DNA of 64,000 bases from CAVUBL01 sp963837945 (GCA_963837945.1 CAWIQD010000030.1:1-64000), one strand, 5' to 3'. Counted from the first letter of the stretch, positions 13,477 to 23,347 are shown. The notes: a model not told the origin generated them from the letters alone. Numbers and translations are program-made.

Positions 13477-13590
13477 GCTTGGCAAAGCGGCAGTCGCGGA
13501 AGAGCAGGAGGCCGACTTCTGGCTCGACCTCCAGCAGCGGCGCTGGGACCTGTACCAGGCGCTGCGCGAGGAGCAGCGCCACGCTCCTCC

Positions 13591-14997
13591 CTACTCCTCC
13601 CGCTCTTCCGAGCGGATCGGGAAGAGCTCCGCCTGGCGCTGGTCCTCGGCGGAGATCGGCACCCGGTAGTCGCCGGTCCAGCAGGCCGTGCAGTAGGACT
13701 TCCGCTCGCCCGAGAGGCAGCCGAGCATGCCGTCGAGCGACAGGTAGGCCAGGCTGTCGGCGCCCAGGAAGTCCCGGATCTCCTCGACCGAGTGATTCGA
13801 GGCCACGAGCTCCTCGCGGGTCGGCATGTCGATCCCGTAGTGGCACGGCCAGCGGGTCGGCGGGCAGGAGATCCTGACGTGCACCTCGGTGGCGCCACCG
13901 TCGCGCACCATCTTCACGATCTTGGGCGCCGTCGTGCCGCGCACGATCGAGTCATCGACCAGCACCACGCGCTTGCCCTCGATCAGCTCGCGCACCGGGT
14001 TGAGCTTGATCCGCACCCCGAAGTGGCGGATCGACTGCTTGGGCTCGATGAAGGTGCGCCCCACGTAGTGGTTGCGGATCAGCCCGAACTCGAAAGGCAG
14101 CCCCGACTCCCGGCTGTAGCCGAGCGCCCCGAAGAGGCCCGAGTCGGGCACCGGCACCACCAGGTCCGCCGGCACCGGCGCCTCCCGGGCGAGCTGCGCG
14201 CCCATCGCGAGGCGGGACTCGGCCACCGAGTCGCCGAAGACCCGGCTGTCCGGCCGGGCGAAGTAGACCTGCTCGAAGACGCAGCGCGAGGGGCGCGGCG
14301 CCTGCGCCAGCCGGTAGCTCTCGATCTCGCCGAACCCGCCGCCCCGCGCCACCACCACCTCGCCCGGCTCGAGCTCGCGCACCGGGTCGGCGTCGAGCAG
14401 GTCGAAGGCGCAGGTCTCGGAGGCGAAGCAGGGCACGCCGTCGAGCTCGCCCAGGACCAACGGCCGGAAGGCGTTGGGATCGCGGGCGGCGATCAGGCAG
14501 TCCTGAGCGATCAGGAGCAGCGAGTAGGCGCCGCGCACCCGCTCGAGAGCCTCCATCAGCGACTCGACCACGTCCTCGCGCGGGTTGCGCGCCATCAGGT
14601 GGAGGATGACCTCGGTGTCGCTGGTGGTCTGGAAGATCGCACCCTCGGCCTCGAGCTCGTTGCGGATCTCGACGGCATTGGTCAGGTTGCCGTTGTGGAC
14701 GAGGCCGAGCGGTCCCATCGAGGTCTTGACCACGATCGGCTGGGCGTTGGCGATCACGCTCGTGCCGGCGGTCGAGTAGCGCGTGTGGCCGAGGGCCCGC
14801 GCGCCGGGCAGGCGCTGGAGCACCTTGGCGCCGAACAGCTCCGCCACGTGCCCCATCCCCCGCTCCACGTGCAGGCGCTCGCCGTCCCACGAGACGATAC
14901 CCGCCGACTCCTGCCCGCGGTGCTGGAGGGCGTAGAGGCCCAGGTAGGTGAAGTTCGCCGCGTCGGGCTTGCCGTCGATGCCGAAGATGCCGCACAT
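13591..14997 (-). CDS. purF: Amidophosphoribosyltransferase
   Basis: Commits PRPP to purine synthesis using glutamine-derived ammonia. 468 aa. The mature-type N terminus is MCGIFGIDG with the Cys2 nucleophile exposed after Met removal, so no long propeptide. The glutaminase domain shows LQHRGQESAGI and GHTRYSTAG. The PRPP site reads VVLVDDSIVRGTT. Cysteines in ISCPPTRWPC and SYCTACWTGDY match the iron-sulfur-containing Bacillus-type enzyme. It starts 8 bp after the purL stop in the purSQLF operon. Confidence 0.97.
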   Translation of the reverse strand: MCGIFGIDGKPDAANFTYLGLYALQHRGQESAGIVSWDGERLHVERGMGHVAELFGAKVLQRLPGARALGHTRYSTAGTSVIANAQPIVVKTSMGPLGLVHNGNLTNAVEIRNELEAEGAIFQTTSDTEVILHLMARNPREDVVESLMEALERVRGAYSLLLIAQDCLIAARDPNAFRPLVLGELDGVPCFASETCAFDLLDADPVRELEPGEVVVARGGGFGEIESYRLAQAPRPSRCVFEQVYFARPDSRVFGDSVAESRLAMGAQLAREAPVPADLVVPVPDSGLFGALGYSRESGLPFEFGLIRNHYVGRTFIEPKQSIRHFGVRIKLNPVRELIEGKRVVLVDDSIVRGTTAPKIVKMVRDGGATEVHVRISCPPTRWPCHYGIDMPTREELVASNHSVEEIRDFLGADSLAYLSLDGMLGCLSGERKSYCTACWTGDYRVPISAEDQRQAELFPIRSEEREE

Positions 14998-15005
14998 GGG
15001 AGTGG

Positions 15006-17238
15006 CTAGCCCTCCTCGAGCGCCCGGGGCAAGGCCGTCGACCAGGTGCAGCGCAGGTCCTCGAGGTCGCCCCGGAAGGTCTCGCCGCCGGTCGCGATCA
15101 CCAGCTCGCCGCCTCCGGTCTCGCCGATCTCGGCCGCCGGCACGCCGGCGCGCTCGGCCGAAGCGAGCACCTTGTCGAGCACCTTCGGATCGCAGGCAAC
15201 GAGGGCGCGGGCCTGGCTCTCGGAGAACAGCGCGGTCGGGGAGAAGGGCACCTCGACCCGCGCGCCCAGGCCGCGGCCGAGGGTCGCCTCGGCGAGCGCC
15301 ATCGCCAGGCCGCCCTCGGAAAGGTCGTGGGCGGTGCGCACCCGGCCCTGGAAGACCAGGGATCGCAGGAGCTCGGCGAGCCGCGCCTCGGCCGCCAGGT
15401 CGAGCGCCGGCGGCCGCCCCTGCTCGACGCCGTGGAGGAGCCGCAGGTAGGCGCTTCCGCCGTGCTCGTCCCGGGTCTCGCCGAGCAGCACGATCCGGTC
15501 GCCCGCGTGGGTGAACGAGGCGGAGAGCAGGGAATCGAGGTCGGGGATGAGCCCGACCATGGCGACGGTCGGCGTCGGGTGGACGCCCCGGTCGCCGGTC
15601 TCGTTGTAGAAGGACACGTTGCCCGACACCACCGGCACACCGAGCTTCTCGGCAGGCCCGCGACATCCCTCGGACCGCCTCGCGGAACTGCCACATCACC
15701 TCGGGCCGCTCCGGGTTGCCGAAGTTCAGGCAGTCGGTCAGGCCGAGCGGCTCGGCGCCGACGCAGGCGAGGTTGCGCACCGCCTCGGCCACCGCCTGGG
15801 CGCCGCCCGTGGCCGGATCGAGCCAGGTGTAGACCGGGTTGACGTCGGTGGCGAGGGCGAGGCCGGCCGGCGTGCCCTTGAGCAGGAGCACGGCGGCGTC
15901 TCCGCCGGGGCCGGCCACGGTGCTGGTGCGCACCGAGTAGTCGTACTGGCGCCAGATCCATTCCTTCGATCCGAAGTCGGGCGTGTCGAGGAGAGCGGCC
16001 AGGGTCTCGATCGGGTCGCCCACCTCCGGCACCTCGGGAGGCGCCTGGCGGGCGGCGAGGTCGGCGGGCTCGGCCACCGGCCGGTGGTACACGGGCGCCG
16101 TCTCGGTGAGCGCGCCCACCGGCACGTCGGCCACCGGCTCGCCGTGCCAGGCGAGGAGCGCCCGGCCCGAGGCGGTCACCTCGCCGATCGACACCACCTC
16201 GAGGCCCCAGCGGCGGAAGACCCGGGCGACCTCCTCCTCGTGGCCCCGCCGGGCGACCAGCAGCATCCGCTCCTGGGACTCCGAGAGCATGATCTCGTAG
16301 GGGCCGAGCCCGGGCTCGCGCAGGGGCACGCGGTCGAGGTCGAGGGTGAGACCGGTGCCGCCGCGGTCGGCCATCTCGAAGGCCGAGCTGGTCAGGCCCG
16401 CCGCGCCCATGTCCTGGATCGCCACGATCGAGCCGGTGCGCATGGCCTCGAGGCAGGCTTCGAGCAGGACCTTCTCAGTGAACGGATCGCCGACCTGCAC
16501 CGTCGGCCGCTTGGCCTCGCTCTCCTCGTCGAAGGACTCCGAGGCCATGGTCGCGCCGTGGATGCCGTCACGGCCGGTGCGGCTGCCCACGTAGAGGATC
16601 GGGTTGCCGGGACCGGTCGCGCGGGCGGTGAAGATCCGCTCCTTGCGCGCCACCCCGAGGGCGAAGGCGTTGACCAGGATGTTGCCGTCGTACGAGGGGT
16701 GGAAGGTGGTCTGGCCGCCGACCGTCGGGATGCCCACGCAGTTGCCGTAGTCGCCGATCCCGCGCACCACGCCGTCGACCAGGTGGCGCATCCGCGGCGC
16801 GGCGAGATCGCCGAAGAAGAGGCTGTCGAGACAGGCGACCGGCCGCGCGCCCATGGTGAAGACGTCGCGCAGGATGCCGCCCACCCCCGTCGCCGCTCCC
16901 TGGTAGGGCTCGATGAAGCTCGGGTGGTTGTGGCTCTCCATCTTGAAGGCCGCCACCCAGCCGTAGCCCAGGTCGACGACACCGGCGTTCTCCCCGGGCC
17001 CCTGGACGACGTGGGGGCCCTCGGTCGGGAGCTCGCGGAGGTAGACCTTGGACGACTTGTAGGAGCAGTGCTCGGACCACAGGGCGGCGGTGACGCCGAG
17101 CTCGGTGTAGGTCGGCTCGCGCCCCAGGACCTCCCGGAGCCGCTCGTACTCCTCGCCGGAGAGGCCGTGGGCTTCGGCCATCTCCGGCGTGACCCGGGGC
17201 TCCTCGAGGGTCGCCGACGCGCCCGTGTCCCGGCTCAT
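15006..17238 (-). CDS. purL: Phosphoribosylformylglycinamidine synthase subunit II, frame interrupted
   Basis: The synthetase subunit of FGAM synthase, which works with PurS and PurQ. Total span is 744 codons, the size of the small PurL. N-terminal landmarks: EPTYTELGV, WSEHCSYKSSK, KMESHNHPS and IVAIQDMGAAGLTSS. Near 15651 the frame breaks: MSRAC should continue into EKLGVPVVSGNVSFYNETGD, but one extra base shifts it. The rest (15006-15650) is intact in the other frame, with AHDLSEGGLAMALAEA. Because purL has no spare copy here, an insertion error in the sequence is likelier than a real mutation. Its ATG overlaps the purQ stop. Confidence 0.93.
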
Positions 17239-17954
17239 CGCGCCGCCTCCAGGATCTCGCCGGCCACTCCCACGGCGCTGGCGAAGAGCGCGAGCCCGTC
17301 GGTGCCGCCCAGGATCTCCTCCGACACCCGCTCGGGGTGGGGCATCATCCCCAGGACGTTGCCCCGCTCGTTGGTGACCCCGGCGATCCCCCGGGCCGAG
17401 CCGTTCGGGTTCCAGGCCGGATCCTCGGAGGCGGCCTCGCCGTTCGGCGAGACGTAGCGGAAGACCACCTGCCCGGCGGCCTCGAGCCGGTCGAGGTGCT
17501 CGTCGGAGTCCTCGAAGTTGCCTTCGGAGTGGGCGATCGGCATGCGCAGCACCTGGCCCTGCCGGTAACCGTGGGTGAAGGGCAGGTCGTCGCGCTCGAC
17601 CCGCAGGTAGACGTCCCGGCACAGGAAGCGCAGGCCGCGGTTGCGGCGCATCGCGCCCGGCAGCAGGCCGGCTTCGACCAGGATCTGGAAGCCGTTGCAG
17701 ATCCCGAGCACCAGCCCCCCGGCCTCGGCGTGCGCCTTGACCGCCTCCATCAGCGGCGAGAGCGCCGCCATCGAGCCGGCCCGCAGATAGTCGCCGTAGG
17801 AAAAGCCGCCCGGAAGCACGACCAGCTCGGCACCGCGCAGCGTTCGGTCCTGGTGCCAGAGGAACTCCGCGTCCTGGCCGAGCACGTGCTTCAGGACGTG
17901 GTAGACGTCGTGATCGCAGTTCGAGCCGGGGAACATGACGACGCCGCACCTCAT
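17235..17954 (-). CDS. purQ: Phosphoribosylformylglycinamidine synthase, glutaminase subunit
   Basis: Supplies ammonia from glutamine to PurL. 239 aa. Class-I glutamine amidotransferase features: GVVMFPGSNCD at the N terminus, LPGGFSYGDYLRAG, the nucleophile C86 in GLVLGICNGFQ, and the catalytic His-Glu region MMPHPERVSE. It lies 19 bp after purS and overlaps purL by 4 bp. Confidence 0.96.
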   Translation of the reverse strand: MRCGVVMFPGSNCDHDVYHVLKHVLGQDAEFLWHQDRTLRGAELVVLPGGFSYGDYLRAGSMAALSPLMEAVKAHAEAGGLVLGICNGFQILVEAGLLPGAMRRNRGLRFLCRDVYLRVERDDLPFTHGYRQGQVLRMPIAHSEGNFEDSDEHLDRLEAAGQVVFRYVSPNGEAASEDPAWNPNGSARGIAGVTNERGNVLGMMPHPERVSEEILGGTDGLALFASAVGVAGEILEAAR

Positions 17955-17973
17955 GGCATCACCTCCCGGCCGC

Positions 17974-18225
17974 TCACGGCGCCTCGTCCCCCAGGTCGAT
18001 CCGGTAGTCCTCGACCACCGGGTTCGCCAGGAGCTTGCGGCACATGGCGTCGAGCAGCTCGCCCGCGGAGTCCCGGTCGTCGGTCGCCAGCTCGATCTCG
18101 AAGCTCTTGCCGGCGCGCACGTCCTCGACCCCCTCGATCCCGATCCGCCCCAGGGCGTCGCGGATCGCCTTGCCCTGGGGATCGAGGATCTCCGGGCGGG
18201 GATACACGGTCACGGTTGCCTTCAC
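17974..18225 (-). CDS. purS: Phosphoribosylformylglycinamidine synthase subunit PurS
   Basis: Small dimeric bridging subunit of the PurLSQ complex. 83 aa from GTG 18225, which has GGAGGAAGG nine bases upstream. The ORF runs further upstream, but family length and the ribosome site both support this start. Characteristic features: VTVYPRPEILDPQGKAI at the N terminus and VRAGKSFEIEL in the second strand. First gene of the purSQLF operon. Confidence 0.94.
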   Translation of the reverse strand: MKATVTVYPRPEILDPQGKAIRDALGRIGIEGVEDVRAGKSFEIELATDDRDSAGELLDAMCRKLLANPVVEDYRIDLGDEAP

Positions 18226-18263
18226 GGAAACCTTCCTCCAGTCGAGACTCGGGCTCCTCGCTG

Positions 18264-19040
18264 CTAGGCGAGCTCCAGCCACCCGGTCGGCCGGTCCTGC
18301 TCGGTGACGGCGAGGCGGGCCGGCGACCCCTCGGCGGCGAGCGCCTCGCCGACGGCCTCGCGCGCCAGAGCGGGTGAGTTGTTGGTCTGGGACAGGTGGT
18401 AGAGCACCACCCAGCCGAGCCGGTCCGACACCAGCTCGGGAACCCCGTCGGCGGCGTCCCGGTTCGACAGGTGGCCGTGGCGACCGGCGACCCGCTGCTT
18501 GAGCGACCAGGGGTAGGGGCCGTCGCGCAGCATGCCGAGGTCGTGGTTGGTCTCGAGGACCAGGAAGTCGAGATCGATCAGGCGGCCCCAGGCGAGCCGG
18601 CTCCGGCTCCCCAGGTCGGCGACCAGGCCGAGGCGCCGGCCGGCCGAGTCCTCCACCGCGAAGCCGACCGGCTCCGCGGCGTCGTGCGGGATCGAGAACG
18701 GCTCGACCGAAAACCCGGCCACCTCCTCGGGCCGCCCGGAGGCCAGCCGCACGGCCGCGCCACGGGTCTCGGCCGAGAGCGAGCTCGCCTCGAGCGTGCC
18801 GCCCGTGGCGAACAGCGGCACGCCGTGCCGGCGCGCGAAGCGGTCGGCGCCGCGCACGTGGTCACTGTGCTCGTGGGTCACGATGAGGGCCGCGATGGTC
18901 TCGGGGTCGATCCCGACCAGCCTCATGCGGCGCTCCATCTCGCGGCAGGAGAAGCCCGCGTCGATCAGGATCCGCCGGTCTCCGGACTCGACGACCAGGG
19001 CGTTGCCGCGGCTGCCCGAGCCGAGAATCGCGATGCGCAT
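18264..19040 (-). CDS. WalJ/YycJ-like metallo-beta-lactamase-fold hydrolase
   Basis: 258 aa from ATG 19040. Opens with MRIAILGSGSRGNALVVE, the signature of the WalJ (YycJ) group, then the metal motif THEHSDH and later LETNHDLGML, GRHGHLSNRDA and the final strand VLYHLSQTNNSP. Members are proposed DNA-end or nucleotide phosphodiesterases; the substrate here is unknown. It ends 38 bp before purS on the same strand and may share its transcript. A longer ORF starts at 19121 but lacks support. Confidence 0.85.
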   Translation of the reverse strand: MRIAILGSGSRGNALVVESGDRRILIDAGFSCREMERRMRLVGIDPETIAALIVTHEHSDHVRGADRFARRHGVPLFATGGTLEASSLSAETRGAAVRLASGRPEEVAGFSVEPFSIPHDAAEPVGFAVEDSAGRRLGLVADLGSRSRLAWGRLIDLDFLVLETNHDLGMLRDGPYPWSLKQRVAGRHGHLSNRDAADGVPELVSDRLGWVVLYHLSQTNNSPALAREAVGEALAAEGSPARLAVTEQDRPTGWLELA

Positions 19041-19125
19041 GGTGCCGATCAGAGTGGTGCCGCTTCGCCCGGCACCGGGAACACCGTTGCGAGTCCTCCG
19101 AGGGCCGGCGCCGGCGACCACGCTA

Positions 19126-19422
19126 TCACGAACCGGCGCCGTCTCCCCCGTCCGGATCGAGCCGCTCCGCGCCCTCGGACCGCAGCTCCTCGGCCCACGC
19201 CCGGCACCTCGACTCGAGCGTGCCGAGGAGCCACGCCTGCCGGTTGCCCACGCGGCTCCAGCGCACCGCCAGCGCGATGAAGGTGTCGTGGACGATCTCG
19301 ACCGCCTGCTCCTCCGGCACCTGGTAGGTGGCGAGCAGCTCGAGGATGCGCGGGCGCAGAGCCTGGAGCAGGCCCTGCAGCTCGAGGGACCGCTCGGAGT
19401 GGTGAGAGGGCATGCTGATCAC
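19126..19422 (-). CDS. Small sigma-70 region-2-like protein (mini-sigma)
   Basis: 98 aa. The central stretch (LRPRILELLATYQVPEEQA, then IVHDTFIALAVRW and RQAWLLGTLESRCRAW) resembles region 2 of ECF sigma factors, the part that binds core RNA polymerase and the -10 element. There is no region 4. It aligns by eye with the product at 42863-43150. A TAGAAT -10-like element lies at 19486-19481. It may be a sigma-derived regulator or an anti-sigma partner rather than a working sigma factor. Either GTG 19422 or ATG 19413 could start it. Confidence 0.6.
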   Translation of the reverse strand: MISMPSHHSERSLELQGLLQALRPRILELLATYQVPEEQAVEIVHDTFIALAVRWSRVGNRQAWLLGTLESRCRAWAEELRSEGAERLDPDGGDGAGS

Positions 19423-19534
19423 GAGGCCTGCCGCCGTAGCGCCCTTCGCGGAACGTCCTCCCCTTCACGGGAAGTACCTCATTCTACAGCCGAAGCCCGC
19501 GCGGTCGCGCGCCGGCGACCTCGGGTGGGGCTCG

Positions 19535-20299
19535 CTAGGGAAACTGGTAGACCTTGCCCTGCTCGAGGAAGCTGACGCCTTCGAGGCCCATCGCCTCGAC
19601 CTCGCGGTGGATGCGCTCGACGCAGGGAGGCTTCAGGTGATGGACCAGCACGGGCACCTGGACGTGGAGCTTCTCGAGCTCCCGCTCCAGGGTCTGGGGG
19701 GTCAGGTGGAGGGAGACGTCGGCGATCTGCTGGAGGGCGTTGTCGAAGCTCGTGTCGATGCACACCGCCTTGAGGTTGCGCGTGCGGTTGGCCACCTCCC
19801 ACAGGCGCTGGGTCGGGCCGGTGTCGCTCGACCAGAGGACGGCCGCGCCGTCGGCCTCGATCAGGAAGCCGTGGGTGGGGACCAGGTGATCGACCGGGAT
19901 CGGGGTGTAGCGCACGCCGTCGATCTCGAGCGGCACCTCGCTGCGGATCTCGTGGAAGCGCACCGCCGGCAGGAGGTGGTTCGGCAGGCGGGTGAAGTCG
20001 GGCCAGGTGGCGTTGTTGAACAGGTACTTGCGGATCGCGTAGTTGGTCGCCGCGGAGCCGTGGAGGTCGATCGCTCCCGAGCTCTGGCCGTAGACGTTCT
20101 CGATGAAGAACGGCAGGGCGCTCGTGTGGTCCATGTGGGAGTGCGAGAAGAGGATCGAATGCACCCCTACCTGGCGCTCGATGGATAGCGCCTGGGTCAG
20201 GGATCCGGCGTCGAGCGCGACCGTGCCGTTGATCAACAGGCAGGTCATCCGGCACTCGAGGCTCTCGCCCCCGTAGCTGCCCAGAACCTCGATTCTCAT
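19535..20299 (-). CDS. Class-II cyclic-nucleotide phosphodiesterase-like MBL protein
   Basis: 254 aa. The metal motif is SHSHMDHTSALPFF. Other landmarks are IPVDHLVPTHGFLIE and WSSDTGPTQRLWE, and the C terminus ends in HHLKPPCVERI. This pattern fits the class-II 3',5'-cyclic-nucleotide phosphodiesterases, related to RNase Z-type beta-lactamase folds. It probably hydrolyses a cyclic nucleotide, but this is inferred. Clean single gene; 72 bp separate it from the outer-membrane protein gene's end. Confidence 0.78.
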   Translation of the reverse strand: MRIEVLGSYGGESLECRMTCLLINGTVALDAGSLTQALSIERQVGVHSILFSHSHMDHTSALPFFIENVYGQSSGAIDLHGSAATNYAIRKYLFNNATWPDFTRLPNHLLPAVRFHEIRSEVPLEIDGVRYTPIPVDHLVPTHGFLIEADGAAVLWSSDTGPTQRLWEVANRTRNLKAVCIDTSFDNALQQIADVSLHLTPQTLERELEKLHVQVPVLVHHLKPPCVERIHREVEAMGLEGVSFLEQGKVYQFP

Positions 20300-20371
20300 G
20301 CGCTGCCGGCGAGTCTATCCCCGCCCGCGCCGTCCCTACAAGGATCGGCGCTCAGAACCGGCCGGCGCGGC

Positions 20372-23347
20372 TCAGAACCGGGTACCGATCCAGAACGAGG
20401 TCTGGAAGCCGGTCGACGTCTGCTTGAGGTCCCACAGCTTGGCGAAGTCCCAGTTGACCGGCAGCCCGAAGAGGACAGCCGAGATCCCGAAGCCGTACGA
20501 GGAGAGCCCGTCCTCGAGCCGGTCGGTGTCCTGGTTGTAGAAGTTGTAGTCCTGGACCTTCGAGAAGTAGGCGCCCCCGATGTCGAAGAAGAGGAGGCCC
20601 CGGATGTCCTGGATGGTGAAGGCCGGGGTCCGGAGGACGTCGATCACCGGGAAGCGGAACTCCGCGTTGGCGAAGAAGGCCCGGTCGCCCACCTCCGAAC
20701 GGAACTGCAGGCCGCGCAAGGTGTCGAGGCCGCCGATGAAGGTCGGCTCGGTGAGGTTGCCGTCGGAGACGGCGGCGTACGCCCGGAACGCGAAGTTGCT
20801 CCGGCGCGTGAGCGGAATGTACTGGCGGGCGTCGAGCAGGTAGTTGGTGGTCAGGGTGCCGCCGGCGTCGAGATCCGGCGAGTAGTCGGCGCTGATCCGC
20901 CACCTGTGCCCCGCGATCGGCCCGTAGTCGGCGAACAGGACGGTGTCGCCCACCAGGCCCGCACGGACGATCGGGAAGGTGTCCTCGCGCGGGGTGTAGA
21001 CGAGGAAGGTCTCCCGGGTCCGCCGGTTGAGCGCGATGGCGTCGTGGTCGATCTTCCGGTAGGCGACGCCCGCCCCCAGCTCGACGCGATGGTAGATGTC
21101 GAGCGGGTAGGCGGCCGAGGCGAGCAGCCCGGTCTCGCCGTAGAGCGAGTTACGCTCGAGCTGGTTGCGGGCGTTGACTTGGTAGAAGTAGCTCCGGGTG
21201 TCGTAGAGGTCGAGGCTCCAGTGCGTCCGGTGCGACAGGTTGGTGTAGCCGAGGTCGAAGTTCGAGTAGTAGGAGGCGGCGTCCAGGATGGCGGTCAGCC
21301 GCCGGTCGCCGGTCTGATCGGCGAAGGACAGGATGCCCAGGCCATAGAGGTTCGACCCGCTGTCGACCGCGAGCAGGCTGTCGAGGTTCTCGAGGTAGAG
21401 CTTGTTGCCGTGGTACTTCTCCTCGTTGCTGGTGTCCAGGGTCACCTGGATGTCGGGCTCGAAGCGGGGAAGGGCCTCGGGCTTCTCGGCCGCGCCGCCG
21501 AGCTGGATCAACGCGGGCTCGCCGGTGACCTCCTTCGGGATGACCGTCGGGTCGGAGCGGTAGAGGTCGAAGCGCCGCTTCCAGTAGCCCGTGTAGACGA
21601 GCTGGAGCTGGCCATCGAGGTCGACGTAGGCGGTCGGCATCGTGCAGCCGGTGACGGCGTTGGTCCATTGCAGGAGCTTGCCGGTCTCGAGGTCGACCGA
21701 GTAGACGTTTTCGGCGCCGCTGCGGTCCGAGGTGAAGAACAGGCTCTTGCCGTCCGGTGAGAAGGCGGCGTCCCGCTCGTGGGAGTCGCCGAAGGAGAGC
21801 TGCACGCGCGAGGAGGGATCGGCGAGGTCGACGCGGAAGAGCTTCTGGTAGCCGCCGACGACCGAGCTGAAGACGATCGACCTGCCGTCGGGCGAGTAGA
21901 CCGGAGAGCCGTCGTAGAGCTCGTCGTCGGTCACCCGGGTGAGGTCGCCGGTCTCGAGGTCGTAGGCGAAGATGTCGAAGCGCCCATCTTTCCACGCCGA
22001 GAAGGCCACCTTCGTCCCGTCCGGCGAGAACGCCGGCGAGAGCTGCTGCTCCAGCCCGAGCTCGTCCATGTCGATGGTGCGCTCGAGCTTGCCACCGAGG
22101 ACGTCGATCAGCAGCAGGCTGCGGCCGTAGTCCCGGCGCGCGAACACCGCCACCCGGTCGCCGTCGGGCGAGAACGACAGGTCGTTGCCCAAGCGGCGCC
22201 CGACGGTCAGGTTCTGGGCGACGAGGTACTGGTAGTCGTTGGTGAACCCGGAGGTCAAGTTGCGCACCAGCCGGCGGTGGCGGGTGTCGAACAGGCCCAG
22301 GTCGACCTCGCCCTCGAGGGTCGTGAAGGCGACCAGCAGGTCACCGGACGGCGAGGCCACGCCCGAGGTCTGCCAGCTCGACCGGCTCTCGCTGGCGCGG
22401 AACGGGCGGCCGAAGTCGGAGGGCTCGCCGCTCTCGACCAGCTCCGGCAGGTAACGCTCGCGCAACCAGCGCCGGAACTGGGTGTCGAACTCGTCGGGCT
22501 CGATCCGGAAGGTCCGCTGGACCGCCCGGCCGACGTCGCCGGCGATGGTGTTGCGGACCTCGTAGAGCAGGTCGTTCACCCCCTCGGGGCCGTACTTCTC
22601 CTCGATGTAGTCGAACACCGCGTGCCCGAAGCGGTAGGCGAAGTAGCCCTGGACGTCGGTGCGGGTGATCGGCGGGATCTGGTCGTTGACCACCGCGTCG
22701 CGCAGATACATCTTGTCCCAGGACTGCTCGTCCTTGGCCATGTAGCTCGCCATGCCTTCGATGAACCAGGTGGGGATGCGGCTCGCCAAGGCCCGCCCGA
22801 GGTTGCCCTGGTAGAGGATGTGGTACTGGAAGACGTGGGTGAGCTCGTGCATCATGAGCTCGAACAGGTTGGGGTCGGGCTGGTCGATCGGCAGGACCAT
22901 CCGGAAGCGCGCCGCGCTGGTGAAAGCGCCCACCGCTTCCGGGATGAACCCGGTCAACACGTTGTTCTGCTCGAACGCCGAGTGGGTGGCGTAGAAGAGC
23001 AGCGGGGTCGGATCCTTGATCTGGTAGTCGAGGCGCTGCGAGAGCCGGTCGTAGGCGCTCTCGGCGAAGGAGACCACCTTCTCCAGGCTCTCCTTCTCTT
23101 CGGGGTAGAAATAGACGTCGAAGTGGGGCGAATGGTAGATCTGCCAGTCGAAGTGCTGGTAGGTGATCTTGTTCTTCCCGAAGTACGAACCCTGGTACTC
23201 GTCGAAGTACTGGGCCCGGGATGCGACCGCTCCCGTCGTGAAGGCGAGCACCAGGGCGAGGACGATCCGTCGAGTCGGTCGGCGGCTGCTGAAACGGTCC
23301 AAGATCCCCTCCTTGTCGCGCGATGGCCCTCGACTCGACGAGCTCAA
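20372..23347 (-). CDS. Outer-membrane protein: gluzincin peptidase + beta-propeller repeats + beta-barrel
   Basis: 991 aa. The signal segment is about residues 27-45. A peptidase-MA-like gluzincin domain follows (about 50-310), with HELTH at 167-171 and the third ligand in WFIEGMASY (E197). The middle (about 330-600) holds TolB/WD40-like repeats recognisable as SPDG blocks (SFSPDGDRV, AFSPDGTKV, VYSPDGRSI, AFSPDGKSL). The C-terminal 330 residues are a BamA/D15-like barrel ending in FWIGTRF, with aromatic C-terminal Phe. All zinc and catalytic residues are present. Likely surface-attached; substrate unknown. Its start overlaps the preceding gene by 4 bp, last of a three-gene operon. Confidence 0.85.
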   Translation of the reverse strand: MSSSSRGPSRDKEGILDRFSSRRPTRRIVLALVLAFTTGAVASRAQYFDEYQGSYFGKNKITYQHFDWQIYHSPHFDVYFYPEEKESLEKVVSFAESAYDRLSQRLDYQIKDPTPLLFYATHSAFEQNNVLTGFIPEAVGAFTSAARFRMVLPIDQPDPNLFELMMHELTHVFQYHILYQGNLGRALASRIPTWFIEGMASYMAKDEQSWDKMYLRDAVVNDQIPPITRTDVQGYFAYRFGHAVFDYIEEKYGPEGVNDLLYEVRNTIAGDVGRAVQRTFRIEPDEFDTQFRRWLRERYLPELVESGEPSDFGRPFRASESRSSWQTSGVASPSGDLLVAFTTLEGEVDLGLFDTRHRRLVRNLTSGFTNDYQYLVAQNLTVGRRLGNDLSFSPDGDRVAVFARRDYGRSLLLIDVLGGKLERTIDMDELGLEQQLSPAFSPDGTKVAFSAWKDGRFDIFAYDLETGDLTRVTDDELYDGSPVYSPDGRSIVFSSVVGGYQKLFRVDLADPSSRVQLSFGDSHERDAAFSPDGKSLFFTSDRSGAENVYSVDLETGKLLQWTNAVTGCTMPTAYVDLDGQLQLVYTGYWKRRFDLYRSDPTVIPKEVTGEPALIQLGGAAEKPEALPRFEPDIQVTLDTSNEEKYHGNKLYLENLDSLLAVDSGSNLYGLGILSFADQTGDRRLTAILDAASYYSNFDLGYTNLSHRTHWSLDLYDTRSYFYQVNARNQLERNSLYGETGLLASAAYPLDIYHRVELGAGVAYRKIDHDAIALNRRTRETFLVYTPREDTFPIVRAGLVGDTVLFADYGPIAGHRWRISADYSPDLDAGGTLTTNYLLDARQYIPLTRRSNFAFRAYAAVSDGNLTEPTFIGGLDTLRGLQFRSEVGDRAFFANAEFRFPVIDVLRTPAFTIQDIRGLLFFDIGGAYFSKVQDYNFYNQDTDRLEDGLSSYGFGISAVLFGLPVNWDFAKLWDLKQTSTGFQTSFWIGTRF

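Noticed and set aside
13477..13600. Plus-strand peptide-like sequence EADFWLDLQQRRWDLYQ after the membrane protein gene
   Set aside because: Looks protein-like but has no start codon, and it runs into the purF 3' end; too short to call.
13591..17949. A single 1452-codon frame suggesting a giant PurF-PurL fusion
   Set aside because: The join is produced by the single-base shift in purL plus shadow sequence; purF has its own start at 14997.
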